In this document: positions 52,580 through 60,951 of the stretch, piece after piece
How the letters are laid out: each line of letters opens with the position of its first letter
How positions within the stretch are numbered: position 1 is the stretch's first letter
DNA from: JANJUB01 sp040081075
GTDB taxonomy: Bacteria > Armatimonadota > Fimbriimonadia > Fimbriimonadales > Fimbriimonadaceae
Reading direction: 5' to 3'
Length of the DNA: 64,000 bases
NCBI GenBank assembly: GCA_040081075.1
Contig: JBEBHJ010000005.1
Location: 1-64,000, forward strand
The notes under the pieces: generated by a model
The model's database searches: none
The model's input: only the letters and a program-made list of their open reading frames with translations
Told to the model about the DNA's origin: nothing
Program-made: the position numbers and the translations under genes

Positions 52580-53522
52580 TTACAGCGGGCTTCTTTTCAT
52601 CGGTGATCCCCACCTCGCCCACCGAAACATCGGAATGAGGCGAGATGATTATCCTCGGGTAGTGTTGAGTAAGCTCGCGTGGTCGCTAAATTACGCCCGT
52701 GAGAATCGCTTGCTGCCTTGCATTCTTGGCGATTTGTTCCATACGCCGCGCGATAACGCGAACTGGCTCATCGGCGAGGTCTGCCAGCTTCTTGTCGGAC
52801 GCGAGGTCTTGGCGATTTATGGGAATCACGACATTCATGAGGCTTCTTTGCAGGAGAATGACACATTTTCAGTGCTGGTGAGCGCTCAACTCCTCCGCCT
52901 CGTATCAGAGTCGGACTTTTGGAGTGGCCAGATTAGCGGTCGCAAAGTGATCGTGGGCGGGAGCAGCTTCGGTCAGTTTTGGAGCGATACATTTTGGCCC
53001 GGCGTCACCTCCGACGTCCTTGTTTTTTGGATGACCCACCACGATCTCCAACTCGGACCGGAAGATCGTAGCATGCGAAGACTCGAAGAGATCAGCGGTA
53101 TTGATGTTGTGGTTAACGGCCATCTTCACTTTCGACGCGACGACGTTCGGGTCCGAAAGACCCTTTGGATGAACCCTGGAAACATGACCAGAACTGCAAG
53201 AAGTGAGCGGGAGCATGCGCCCGCAATCCTACGTATTGATATTGCCAGCGGGGAATACGCAAAAGGGGCGGGCTTCTCGTCAAAGTATGTTGATCTGCCA
53301 CATTCACCTGCCGACGATGTATTTTTTGAACAAGCCGCCGCAGTGAAAGCGGTCACCGGATCGGAAGCGGTGATCAATAGCCTCGCTGAACTCACCGGAA
53401 GCCGTACGATGGGGGAGGGTTTGCTTAACTATTTAGACTCCAATCTCGAACAATTTGAACCCGAGATTGCACGCGAAGTCCGCGAACTCGCCGAAGCCGT
53501 TTTGCAAGGAAAGAACACCTAA
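52572..53522 (+). CDS. Mre11/SbcD-like metallophosphoesterase
   Basis: 316 residues. All five calcineurin-type phosphoesterase motifs are present: GDPHLAHRN (DxH), ILGDLFHTPRDN (GDxxH), IYGNHDIHE (GNHD), MTHHDLQLG, and NGHLHFRRDD (GHxH). This matches Mre11/SbcD nucleases. The C-terminal part (about 220-316) lacks similarity to the usual capping domain and ends in acidic helices (EIAREVRELAEAVL), possibly the docking region for the ATPase halves. It starts inside the previous gene and its TAA overlaps the next ATG (TAATG). Confidence 0.87.
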   Translation: MSDYSGLLFIGDPHLAHRNIGMRRDDYPRVVLSKLAWSLNYARENRLLPCILGDLFHTPRDNANWLIGEVCQLLVGREVLAIYGNHDIHEASLQENDTFSVLVSAQLLRLVSESDFWSGQISGRKVIVGGSSFGQFWSDTFWPGVTSDVLVFWMTHHDLQLGPEDRSMRRLEEISGIDVVVNGHLHFRRDDVRVRKTLWMNPGNMTRTARSEREHAPAILRIDIASGEYAKGAGFSSKYVDLPHSPADDVFFEQAAAVKAVTGSEAVINSLAELTGSRTMGEGLLNYLDSNLEQFEPEIAREVRELAEAVLQGKNT

Positions 53523-53803
53523 TGGATATTCAATCAATCGAACAACTGAGGGAGCGATTTAACAACCTCAACGAGAAAAAGGCAAAGGCTAATGCTCTGC
53601 TAGAAAAGGCAAAGGAGGAGTTGCAAAAGCTGCAAGCCGAGGCCAAAGAGGCCTTCGGAACTGACGATCTGGCCAAACTTGAGCAAATGCTGCAAACGAT
53701 GGAGAGGGAAAACGAGATGAAGCGGCTTGATTACCAAAAGCTCCTGGACTCGATCGAAAGCGAGCTGCGAGAAGTGGACAGGGCATTCAGCGAACCCCAA
53801 TGA
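53522..53803 (+). CDS. Free coiled-coil protein of the split Rad50 operon
   Basis: 93 residues, almost purely heptad coiled coil: IEQLRERFNNLNEKKAKANAL, LEKAKEELQKLQAEAKEAF, LEQMLQTMERENEMKRLDY, LLDSIESELREVDRAF. No Cys, so no second hook. Length and position between nuclease and C-terminal half suggest it supplies coil that would be contiguous in a normal Rad50. It overlaps both neighbours by 1 and 4 nt (TAATG, ATGA), so translation is coupled. Confidence 0.8.
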   Translation: MDIQSIEQLRERFNNLNEKKAKANALLEKAKEELQKLQAEAKEAFGTDDLAKLEQMLQTMERENEMKRLDYQKLLDSIESELREVDRAFSEPQ

Positions 53804-54510
53804 GACGTCGTCACCGCTATCCCGAACTGCCTGCTTTGGCAGAGATTCCAACACCGGCAAAGGCTAGGTTGCACCTCAATCGTTTGGAAACCCTGCGAAG
53901 TCAAACTCAGGCAAATTTGGCCTTGGAAAATAGGGTGAGCAAAGATGCCACGGACTTTTTAGAGCTAGCTCCCAAAGTTGCCGATGCCCTCGATCAACTT
54001 AGCCAAGCGATGTTTCGAGACACCGCCGATATTCTCGCTAGGAATCTCACCGAGTGGCTGCAAGAGGTGTTGGAGCAACCTATCGAACTCAAAGTGAAGA
54101 CTGACTACAAACGTGGCTCGGCAACCGTCGAGTTTGTGATCATAAGGGACGGGCAGGAGGAAGATGCCCTGCGAGCTCAAGGAGGAAGCGTTGTGAATAT
54201 TCTCTCGGTCGGACTGCGAATTATTGCGCTCCAGATGATGAGTTCGAGTCAATCGGAAACCCATAGGAAGTTTCTTGTTTTGGATGAACCCGACGCTTGG
54301 CTCCGCCCCGATCTCGTGCCAAGGCTCGTTGCTATCATCAAGCATGCCGGCGAGAAGCTTGGCTTCCAAACGATTCTGATTAGTCATCACGAGTTGTCCC
54401 TTTTGGAGCCCTTTGCCGATAAGATTTATCGTTTCGAACCGCAGGTTGATGGAACGGTCAAGGTGTTTGGACCATCCCTGGGCACCGCTGTCTCGGGCAA
54501 GATGTCCTAG
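53800..54510 (+). CDS. Rad50/SbcC-like C-terminal ATPase half
   Basis: 236 residues. After a short coil (about 20-90) come the ATPase C-lobe motifs: signature-type segment QGGSVVNILSVGLRIIAL (127-144), Walker B FLVLDEPDAWLRPD (158-171) and the H-loop TILISHHELS (191-200). There is no Walker A, which is in the gene at 51371. The signature is not LSGGQ but the GGxVVNxLSxGLR variant that I associate with phage-type Rad50-like ATPases. Together the two halves would form one nucleotide-binding head. A 53-nt gap with a hairpin separates it from polA. Confidence 0.87.
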   Translation: MRRRHRYPELPALAEIPTPAKARLHLNRLETLRSQTQANLALENRVSKDATDFLELAPKVADALDQLSQAMFRDTADILARNLTEWLQEVLEQPIELKVKTDYKRGSATVEFVIIRDGQEEDALRAQGGSVVNILSVGLRIIALQMMSSSQSETHRKFLVLDEPDAWLRPDLVPRLVAIIKHAGEKLGFQTILISHHELSLLEPFADKIYRFEPQVDGTVKVFGPSLGTAVSGKMS

Positions 54511-54514
54511 GCAC

Positions 54515-54536
54515 GCATGGACTGGGAAGTCCATGC
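54515..54536 (+). other. Hairpin without T-run between the split Rad50 operon and polA
   Basis: GCATGGACT (54515-54523) pairs with AGTCCATGC (54528-54536), loop GGGA. It may weaken readthrough into polA or stabilise the upstream 3' end. Confidence 0.4.
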
Positions 54537-54563
54537 CACGGGGTGCGGGGTAGCCTAGGGCCA

Positions 54564-57152
54564 ATGTCCAAGCATCTCGTTGTGCTCGATGGTTATAGCC
54601 TGCTTTATCGCGCGTTCTTTGCCACGCGATTCCTTAGCACAAGCGATGGGCGGCCTACAAACGCCATTTACGGCTTCGTCAGCATGTTATTCTACATCCT
54701 CGAAAAGGATCGCCCGGACGCCGTCGCTGTCGCATTGGATGCGCCGGGAAAGACTTTTCGTCACGCTGAGTATTCAGAATACAAAGGCACCCGCCGCGAG
54801 ACCCCGGATGAACTTCGCAGCCAGCTTAAAGTCAGCCGAGACCTCATTGCCGCCCTTGGAATTCCAAGCTTTGAAGTGACGGGGTTCGAAGCCGATGACG
54901 TGGTTGGAACAATTGCCAAGCACGCGAAATCGCACGGTTATCGCACTACCATTGTGACTGGCGATTTGGATGCTCTCCAGTTGGTTGACGACGATGTGAG
55001 GGTGATGACGATGAAACAAGGCGTCACCGAAGTTGTATTTTATGGGCCCCAGGACGTGATCAATCGCTACGGATTTGAGGCGGCCCTTGTGCCCGACTAC
55101 AAGTCGATTGTGGGCGACACCAGCGACAACATCCCCGGTGTTCCCGGCATCGGCGAGAAGGGGGCCACGCAACTCATACAGCAATTTGGGACGATTGAGA
55201 ACATGCTAGAGCATTGGGACGAGGTGGAGCCCAAATTTCAAAAGAAGATCGAGCCCGTTCGGGAGCAGATGATCAAATCTAAGTGGCTCGCAACGATCAA
55301 TCGCGAGGCTCCGGTCGAGCTAACCTTTGAAGATTTCAAGCTTGACGAGAACGAGTTTCAAGCGGCGAAAGCCTTTTTAGAACTCTTCGAACTGAGATCC
55401 CACGTGAAACGTATGGATGCCGTTTTAGGCAAGTATCGGGACGGGTTTGAGGCCAGCGCGCCCAAGGTGAGCGTCGAGTCGGAGCGAATTGAGATTGATT
55501 TGATGGAGCTCAAGGGCTACGATCGAATCCGCGATTGGGTAAAAGATAGGCCGTTTAGCATCCAATACGAGACGATTACGGCTCAGCTCGGGATGTTTGA
55601 CGATCCCGAGCGCGTCGCCTTTATCGCCTGCGGGCAGGAAGTTCGCAAGACGCCGGAGATAAACGGTCAGAGGCTGTTTTGGGAAGCAACTAGCCAAGCC
55701 GTGTTGCACGATGCCAAGCCCTTCTATAAGACAAGTGGCTCGCACGAAAAGCGGGAAACGGTGCGATTTGACACGATGCTTGCGGGCTACGTGCTGCAGT
55801 CTGGGCGTTCGAATTACGTGTTGCGAGATCTGGTTCAGGGCTATCTTGAGGTCACTCCTCCGCAGTCAACCGCCGAAATGGCAGCAGCCCTGTCATTGCT
55901 CGAAAAGCCGATGCGGGAAAGGCTGGAAAAAGAAACGCAGACAATTGTTCTAACTGATATCGAACAGCCTCTCGTTCCAGTTCTGGCCGAAATGGAGCAA
56001 GCCGGAATCGTGGTTAGCCCGGAGTTCTTGAAAGAATTTTCGAGCAGCTTGGAAGTCGAAATTGAACGACTATCGCTGGCGATCTACGAAGAAGCGCAAA
56101 TGAGCTTTAATATCGGCTCGCCTAAGCAACTTGGAGACGTTCTCTTTGAGAAGATGATGATTCCGGGGCCCAAGAAGACCAAGACAGGCTATCCGACTGG
56201 AGTTGAAGTTCTCCAAAATTTGGCCCCCGCATTTCCGATCATTGCGAACGTTCTGAGTTGGCGCGAATACTCGAAGCTGCGCTCCACTTATGCCGAGGCT
56301 TTGCCCCGACTGATCCGCGAAGATGGGCGGATTCACACGACCTTCACACAAACTGTCGCCGCAACAGGCCGTTTGAGTTCGCACGATCCAAACCTGCAGA
56401 ACATTCCAATTCGAACGGAACTTGGGAGAAAGATCAGAAAGGCGTTTGTCCCGGCCGATGGTTTTCAGCTAGCAAGTTTCGACTATTCGCAGATCGAGCT
56501 GAGGGTACTTGCGCACATGTGTGGCGAAGACAACCTGATTGATGCGTTCCAGCGCAAAATCGACGTGCATACCGTGACGGCAGCGCTGATGTTTAATAAA
56601 CAGGGCACCGAAGTCTCAAAAGAAGAACGGGGCTTGGCCAAGACGCTAAACTACGCGGTCCTTTATGGCGTGACCGAATATGGTCTTGCCAACCAGCTCA
56701 ATGGGACGTTTTCCGTTGGAGAGGCCCGAAAGCTGATCGAGCAGTATCGCGAACGATTTCCGAAGATTAAGGGATTTACGGATGGGACGATTGCTGAAGC
56801 GAGGGCGAAGGGTTTCACCACGACAATGTGCGGTCGGCGGCGCTACTTCCCCGACATCCACAATGCGAATCGCAATGAACGCATGTATGCCGAACGTCAA
56901 GCGATGAATGCTCCTATCCAAGGCACGGCCAGCGACATGATCAAGCTCGCCATGCTTAAGATTCCTGCGATCCTAGCGGGGCATAAGTCGAGGATGCTGC
57001 TGCAAGTTCATGATGAGCTTGTCTTTGAGCTTGCAAAAGGGGAAGAGCACCTCATCGAGCCGTTACGCGAAGCAATGGAGAGCGCATTACCGCTATGCAT
57101 TCCGGTGGAGGTTGATTGCGGAATCGGCCCGAACTGGGACGAGGCGAAGTAG
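54564..57152 (+). CDS. polA: DNA polymerase I
   Basis: 862 residues from ATG 54564 (TAGCCT 7 nt upstream). N-terminal 5'-nuclease (VLDGYSLLYRAFFA, FEADDVVGTIAKHA, TGDLDALQLV, GDTSDNIPGVPGIGEKGA). The middle is a 3'-5' exonuclease-like domain but the first catalytic motif reads SIQYET where active enzymes have DxE, and the second reads HDAKPFYK, so proofreading is probably lost. The polymerase domain is complete: TVAATGRLSSHDPNLQNIP, ASFDYSQIELRV, the O-helix KTLNYAVLYG (Tyr at 697), QVHDELVFE. It repairs and finishes Okazaki fragments. Confidence 0.97.
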   Translation: MSKHLVVLDGYSLLYRAFFATRFLSTSDGRPTNAIYGFVSMLFYILEKDRPDAVAVALDAPGKTFRHAEYSEYKGTRRETPDELRSQLKVSRDLIAALGIPSFEVTGFEADDVVGTIAKHAKSHGYRTTIVTGDLDALQLVDDDVRVMTMKQGVTEVVFYGPQDVINRYGFEAALVPDYKSIVGDTSDNIPGVPGIGEKGATQLIQQFGTIENMLEHWDEVEPKFQKKIEPVREQMIKSKWLATINREAPVELTFEDFKLDENEFQAAKAFLELFELRSHVKRMDAVLGKYRDGFEASAPKVSVESERIEIDLMELKGYDRIRDWVKDRPFSIQYETITAQLGMFDDPERVAFIACGQEVRKTPEINGQRLFWEATSQAVLHDAKPFYKTSGSHEKRETVRFDTMLAGYVLQSGRSNYVLRDLVQGYLEVTPPQSTAEMAAALSLLEKPMRERLEKETQTIVLTDIEQPLVPVLAEMEQAGIVVSPEFLKEFSSSLEVEIERLSLAIYEEAQMSFNIGSPKQLGDVLFEKMMIPGPKKTKTGYPTGVEVLQNLAPAFPIIANVLSWREYSKLRSTYAEALPRLIREDGRIHTTFTQTVAATGRLSSHDPNLQNIPIRTELGRKIRKAFVPADGFQLASFDYSQIELRVLAHMCGEDNLIDAFQRKIDVHTVTAALMFNKQGTEVSKEERGLAKTLNYAVLYGVTEYGLANQLNGTFSVGEARKLIEQYRERFPKIKGFTDGTIAEARAKGFTTTMCGRRRYFPDIHNANRNERMYAERQAMNAPIQGTASDMIKLAMLKIPAILAGHKSRMLLQVHDELVFELAKGEEHLIEPLREAMESALPLCIPVEVDCGIGPNWDEAK

Positions 57153-57160
57153 CTGGGACA

Positions 57161-57190
57161 CAAAAAATGTGCCCCCCGGTTAAGGGGGGC
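57161..57190 (-). terminator. Terminator after ftsZ
   Basis: GCCCCCC (57171-57177) / GGGGGGC (57184-57190) with loop GGTTAA; on the minus strand a run of T (from CAAAAAAT) follows. It separates ftsZ from polA. Confidence 0.8.
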
Positions 57191-57221
57191 GAGGTTTGGA
57201 CCAGTTTGGCAGATGTAAGCT

Positions 57222-58322
57222 TTAGTTTCCGCCGAGCTTCTGTCGGCGAAGGAATGTTGGAATATCCAGATCGAGCTCATCGAGTTGGATCGGATTAGCC
57301 GGCATTTGGACCGCAGCTCGAGCTGGAGCCGAGAAGAACACGTCGGAGTCATCGGTTGGCTTGGCCCGACCGGGGTCCATTCCGGCCGCCAGCAGCGTAA
57401 CTAAGACCTCATCGTGAGCGCTCTCTCGAAGGACGCAACCCAAGATAATGTCGGCGTCTTCGGCGTCAGCGAATTGGATGATGTACTGCATCGCGTCGTG
57501 AGCCTCTCCGATACTGAAATCTTCACCAGCCGAGATGTTGATGAGAAGTCTCTTTGCTCCAGAGATGCTGGTTTCCAATAACGGGCTGTTGGCGGCAGCT
57601 TCGGCTGCTACGCGCGCTCTCTGTTCACCAATGCCTCGGCCAAGACCCATCAGGGCAACTCCCGCATTCGACATGACGCTGCGTACGTCAGCAAAGTCCA
57701 CATTAATCAGCCCCGGCATCAAGATGATGTCGCTGATGCCTTGTACACCTTGTCGCAGCACATCATCAGCGGCGGCAAAGGCTTGCTGCATGGTGGTGTT
57801 CTTATCAACAACCTTCATTAGCTGGTCGTTTGGAACCGTAATCAGGGTGTCTACGTGCTCGGCTAACCGGGCGGCACCTTCTTCGGCTTGGCGCTTCCGC
57901 CGTGGGCCCTCAAAAACAAATGGCTTGGTGACTACGCCAACGGTAAGCACGCCCATACGACGTGCGATTTCGGCAACTACTGGAGCCGCACCGGTACCAG
58001 TGCCGCCGCCCATGCCGGCGGTGACAAAAACCATGTCACAACCTTCGATTTCCGCCTGAATCGCGCGTTCGCTTTCCTTTGCGGCAGCTTCGCCGATCGT
58101 CGGGTTGCCTCCTGCTCCCAGTCCACGGGTTAGGGCTTCACCAATTTGCATCTTGGTGCCAGCTTTCGACTGGCCCAATGCTTGCGCATCGGTGTTCATC
58201 GTGACAAATCGGACGCCTTCGACGCCTTCGCTGATCATGCGATTTACGGCATTTGATCCGGCGCCGCCAACGCCGATGACTTTTATCGTGGCAAGGGTTT
58301 CAAATAGATTCTCTGCGTTCAT
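57222..58322 (-). CDS. ftsZ: Cell division GTPase FtsZ
   Basis: Tubulin homologue forming the cytokinetic ring. 366 residues: KVIGVGGAGSNAVNRM, the tubulin signature GGGTGTGAAPVVAEIA, NVDFADVRSVMSNAGVALMG (T7/synergy loop region), and a C-terminal conserved peptide DIPTFLRRQ that binds FtsA/ZipA-type partners. No ftsA, ftsQ or mur genes flank it, so it is outside a dcw cluster here. It is monocistronic with its own terminator. Confidence 0.98.
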   Translation of the reverse strand: MNAENLFETLATIKVIGVGGAGSNAVNRMISEGVEGVRFVTMNTDAQALGQSKAGTKMQIGEALTRGLGAGGNPTIGEAAAKESERAIQAEIEGCDMVFVTAGMGGGTGTGAAPVVAEIARRMGVLTVGVVTKPFVFEGPRRKRQAEEGAARLAEHVDTLITVPNDQLMKVVDKNTTMQQAFAAADDVLRQGVQGISDIILMPGLINVDFADVRSVMSNAGVALMGLGRGIGEQRARVAAEAAANSPLLETSISGAKRLLINISAGEDFSIGEAHDAMQYIIQFADAEDADIILGCVLRESAHDEVLVTLLAAGMDPGRAKPTDDSDVFFSAPARAAVQMPANPIQLDELDLDIPTFLRRQKLGGN

Positions 58323-58496
58323 TACTGCTCAAACTCCAAACCGAACCGTGGACCGCGGCTCAAGGTAAGGGACGCAATTGAAATGCAATAAGCCGCGAAA
58401 AGTTTTCCACCAAGAAAGAGTCCCAACGGGGTGCAATTGAGCCTATCGTTCCCCCATAATAAAGGTAGAGCTAATGGAAACAAGCCCTAGTTAAGG

Positions 58497-58541
58497 GGCC
58501 GCCTCATCGTTGCGGCGGCCATGATTTTGTGGAGAGCCGCT
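58497..58541 (+). promoter_or_regulatory. Candidate structured leader controlling mgtE translation
   Basis: GGCCGCC (58497-58503) can pair with GGCGGCC (58514-58520). Alternatively GCGGC (58512-58516) can pair with GCCGC (58536-58540), which covers the end of the GGAGAG ribosome-binding site (58531-58536) and the space before ATG 58542. The two pairings exclude each other. Consistent with a switch; no ligand assigned. Confidence 0.35.
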
Positions 58542-59918
58542 ATGCGAACTGACGATAGAGCTTTTATTGATGTATTGCGCTCACTTGCGCGCATGGATGA
58601 CCCCGAACTCATCGCGGATGAGCTTGAGGGTGTGCTTCCCGGCGATTACGCCGAGGCGTTCCAACGCATGGAGACGGAAGAAGCTCTCGCCGTTTTGAAA
58701 CTCCTCGACGCAGAGACGGCAGGCTACGTTCTCGTCGAGCTTCCCACCGAAATCGCGAAAAAGCTCATCGATGAACTACCGGACGAAGCCGTCGCGCACT
58801 ACCTCGATGTTCTTCCTATGGACGACGCCGTCGAGTTGCGGGAGGAGCTTGAACCCGACCGATTTGATGCGCTCCTTGAAGTAATTCCGCGGGAAGACGC
58901 CCAAGAAATTCGCCGCTTACTGTCTTATCCAGATGGCACCGCCGGTCGGCTAATGACCGAGAACTTCGTTCTCGTGGGTCCAGAGTCCTCGATGTTGGAT
59001 GTTCTTGAAGTCATTCGGCTGGCGCCCGACACGTTCGAAACCGTTAACTACATCTACGTATTGAGTTCCGAACAACATCTGCTTGGGGTGCTCACTCTTC
59101 GACGTGTTTTGCGTAGCGAACCTTCTTTGACGGCTAGGGAAGTGATGAACTCCGAGCCCATCACGGTGCTAGCGACCCTAGAGCAAGAGGATCTTGCGAA
59201 GTTAATGGCTCGTTACGGGTTCTCCGCGATCCCCGTGCTTGATGATCGGGGCCGAATGGTGGGAATCGTAACCGCCGACGACGCACAATCGGTTTTGCAG
59301 GATGCCGCGACAGAAGACGTGTTGAAACTCGGTGCGGTTATGGGAGATGCAGAGGCATACCTCTCTCTCAATGTATTCCAACTCGTTAAGCGCCGTCTCC
59401 CATGGCTCTTAATTCTGTTCATCGCCGAGTTTTTGACTGGAGCTGTTCTTCGGCGCTATGTTCATGCCGACGAGCAGTCGAACCTGGCTGCGATTGCAAA
59501 GCTGACCTTATTCATTCCTCTGATAATTGGGGCGGGCGGGAACTCCGGTTCACAGGTAACAACAACGATTACCCGAGCTTTGGCGGTTGGAGAAGTCCGT
59601 ACGTCTGATGCGTTCAAAGTTCTGCGCCGCGAGATGGCAACGGCCTTACTGATGGGCCTCTCCCTGGGGTTGTTAGGGTTCCTTCGAGCATTTTGGGGTT
59701 GGAACTCGGGATTTGGCACCTCGCTCGTTGTGGGAATAGCGTTGCCCGCTATTGTAATGTGGGCGGCCACGGTTGGCTCGGTGCTGCCGATCGGGGCAAA
59801 GAGATTAGGCTTTGACCCGGCCGTGATGAGCGCGCCGTTTATCACAACTTTTGTTGATGCAACGGGACTCGTTATTTACTTTGAAATCGCACGTCAGGTG
59901 TTGGGGCTGGAATTCTAG
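58542..59918 (+). CDS. mgtE: Magnesium transporter MgtE
   Basis: 458 residues from ATG 58542 (GGAGAG site; an ATG at 58521 is an alternative). N-terminal MgtE superhelix (IADELEGVLPGDYAEAFQ repeats, LEPDRFDALLEVIPREDAQ), two CBS domains (LMTENFVLVGPESSMLDV; VMNSEPITVLATLEQED), then five spans with the family signature LFIPLIIGAGGNSGSQVTTTITRAL. The pore-closing CBS/N domains sense Mg2+. The stop shares bases with the convergent oxidoreductase gene in CTAG (59915-59918). Confidence 0.95.
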   Translation: MRTDDRAFIDVLRSLARMDDPELIADELEGVLPGDYAEAFQRMETEEALAVLKLLDAETAGYVLVELPTEIAKKLIDELPDEAVAHYLDVLPMDDAVELREELEPDRFDALLEVIPREDAQEIRRLLSYPDGTAGRLMTENFVLVGPESSMLDVLEVIRLAPDTFETVNYIYVLSSEQHLLGVLTLRRVLRSEPSLTAREVMNSEPITVLATLEQEDLAKLMARYGFSAIPVLDDRGRMVGIVTADDAQSVLQDAATEDVLKLGAVMGDAEAYLSLNVFQLVKRRLPWLLILFIAEFLTGAVLRRYVHADEQSNLAAIAKLTLFIPLIIGAGGNSGSQVTTTITRALAVGEVRTSDAFKVLRREMATALLMGLSLGLLGFLRAFWGWNSGFGTSLVVGIALPAIVMWAATVGSVLPIGAKRLGFDPAVMSAPFITTFVDATGLVIYFEIARQVLGLEF

Positions 59919-60910
59919 ATCTTTTCAAGTGCACCACCATTTGAAGCAGATTTCTTTATTGCATCCCAGAGTTGGATCATCCTAAGGCCGACTTCAGGTG
60001 GGCATGGATTTGGCATTTCGCCATTTCTAACCTTTAGGAATGCTTCCCATTGCCCCTGAGAAGCTGGCAGCTCTACGGTCTCGAACTCGTCGTCCCAGCC
60101 GTCGCGCTTAATCTTGAGCCGCTCACCCCAAATTCCAGTGAGAATCACACCTCCTTCGCACATGACGTGGACTCGCGAGCCCCCGCCGGGAACGTCCCCG
60201 GTGCCATGAATGGTGACAAACAGCCCTGATGCCGTTCGACCCGTGGCGGTGACGATGATGTCAACTGGAGTGCCTTCGTTACTCATGCTGGCTTGAACTT
60301 CTACAAAAGGCTCACCGACCAAGTCGGCAACCGTGTTGAGCAGGTGCGCGCCGGTATCAAACATAAACCCGCCACCCGCAATAGCCGGGTCTTGCCGCCA
60401 TTGACCACCAGTAAATTTCTTCCAATCTTGCCAGACCAAGGCGTCAACGGAAAGCGGTCTCCCCAAATCGCGATTCTTGATCATCTCGGCGGCTTTGCGA
60501 ACTGAAGGGGAAAGACTCCCGTTAAAGGCGACGGCCAGGAGTCGTCCCGCTTCGCGTTGGGTTTCAATAAGGGCAAGTGCTTCAGCCGTGTTCATCACCA
60601 TTGGCTTTTCGAGGAGGACATCGACTCCTGCTCTCAGCAAGGTGTCCGCATGTTCAAAGTGAAACACATGGGGAGTCGCGATGAGGGCGCAGTCAATTCC
60701 CCCGCTTTCAACAAACTTTTTGAAATCAGGTTCATTGGGGACTTCGCTCAGTCCGGCCTCTACAAGCAGGGCATTGGCCTGGGCGGCTTGAGCCGGGTCA
60801 ATGTCGCAAAAAGAGACGATTTCAGTTGTTTCCTGCTGTTTCAGAATGTTGCGGATGTGGGCGCGACCCATTCCGCCAGTGCCGACAATTCCAAGACGAA
60901 CTTTTGACAT
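59915..60910 (-). CDS. Gfo/Idh/MocA-family oxidoreductase
   Basis: 331 residues. N-terminal NAD(P)-binding GIVGTGGMGRAHIRN, the conserved Lys in LLEKPMVMNTAEAL, and the C-terminal GGGFMFDTGAHLLNTV with the catalytic Asp/His. Substrate (a sugar or sugar acid) unknown. No sugar operon is adjacent. A TATACT box lies 6 nt before the ATG on the minus strand. Confidence 0.92.
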   Translation of the reverse strand: MSKVRLGIVGTGGMGRAHIRNILKQQETTEIVSFCDIDPAQAAQANALLVEAGLSEVPNEPDFKKFVESGGIDCALIATPHVFHFEHADTLLRAGVDVLLEKPMVMNTAEALALIETQREAGRLLAVAFNGSLSPSVRKAAEMIKNRDLGRPLSVDALVWQDWKKFTGGQWRQDPAIAGGGFMFDTGAHLLNTVADLVGEPFVEVQASMSNEGTPVDIIVTATGRTASGLFVTIHGTGDVPGGGSRVHVMCEGGVILTGIWGERLKIKRDGWDDEFETVELPASQGQWEAFLKVRNGEMPNPCPPEVGLRMIQLWDAIKKSASNGGALEKI

Positions 60911-60951
60911 TCGGCGAGTATACGCTCAGTTGCTCCTAAATGGCGGGGCGC

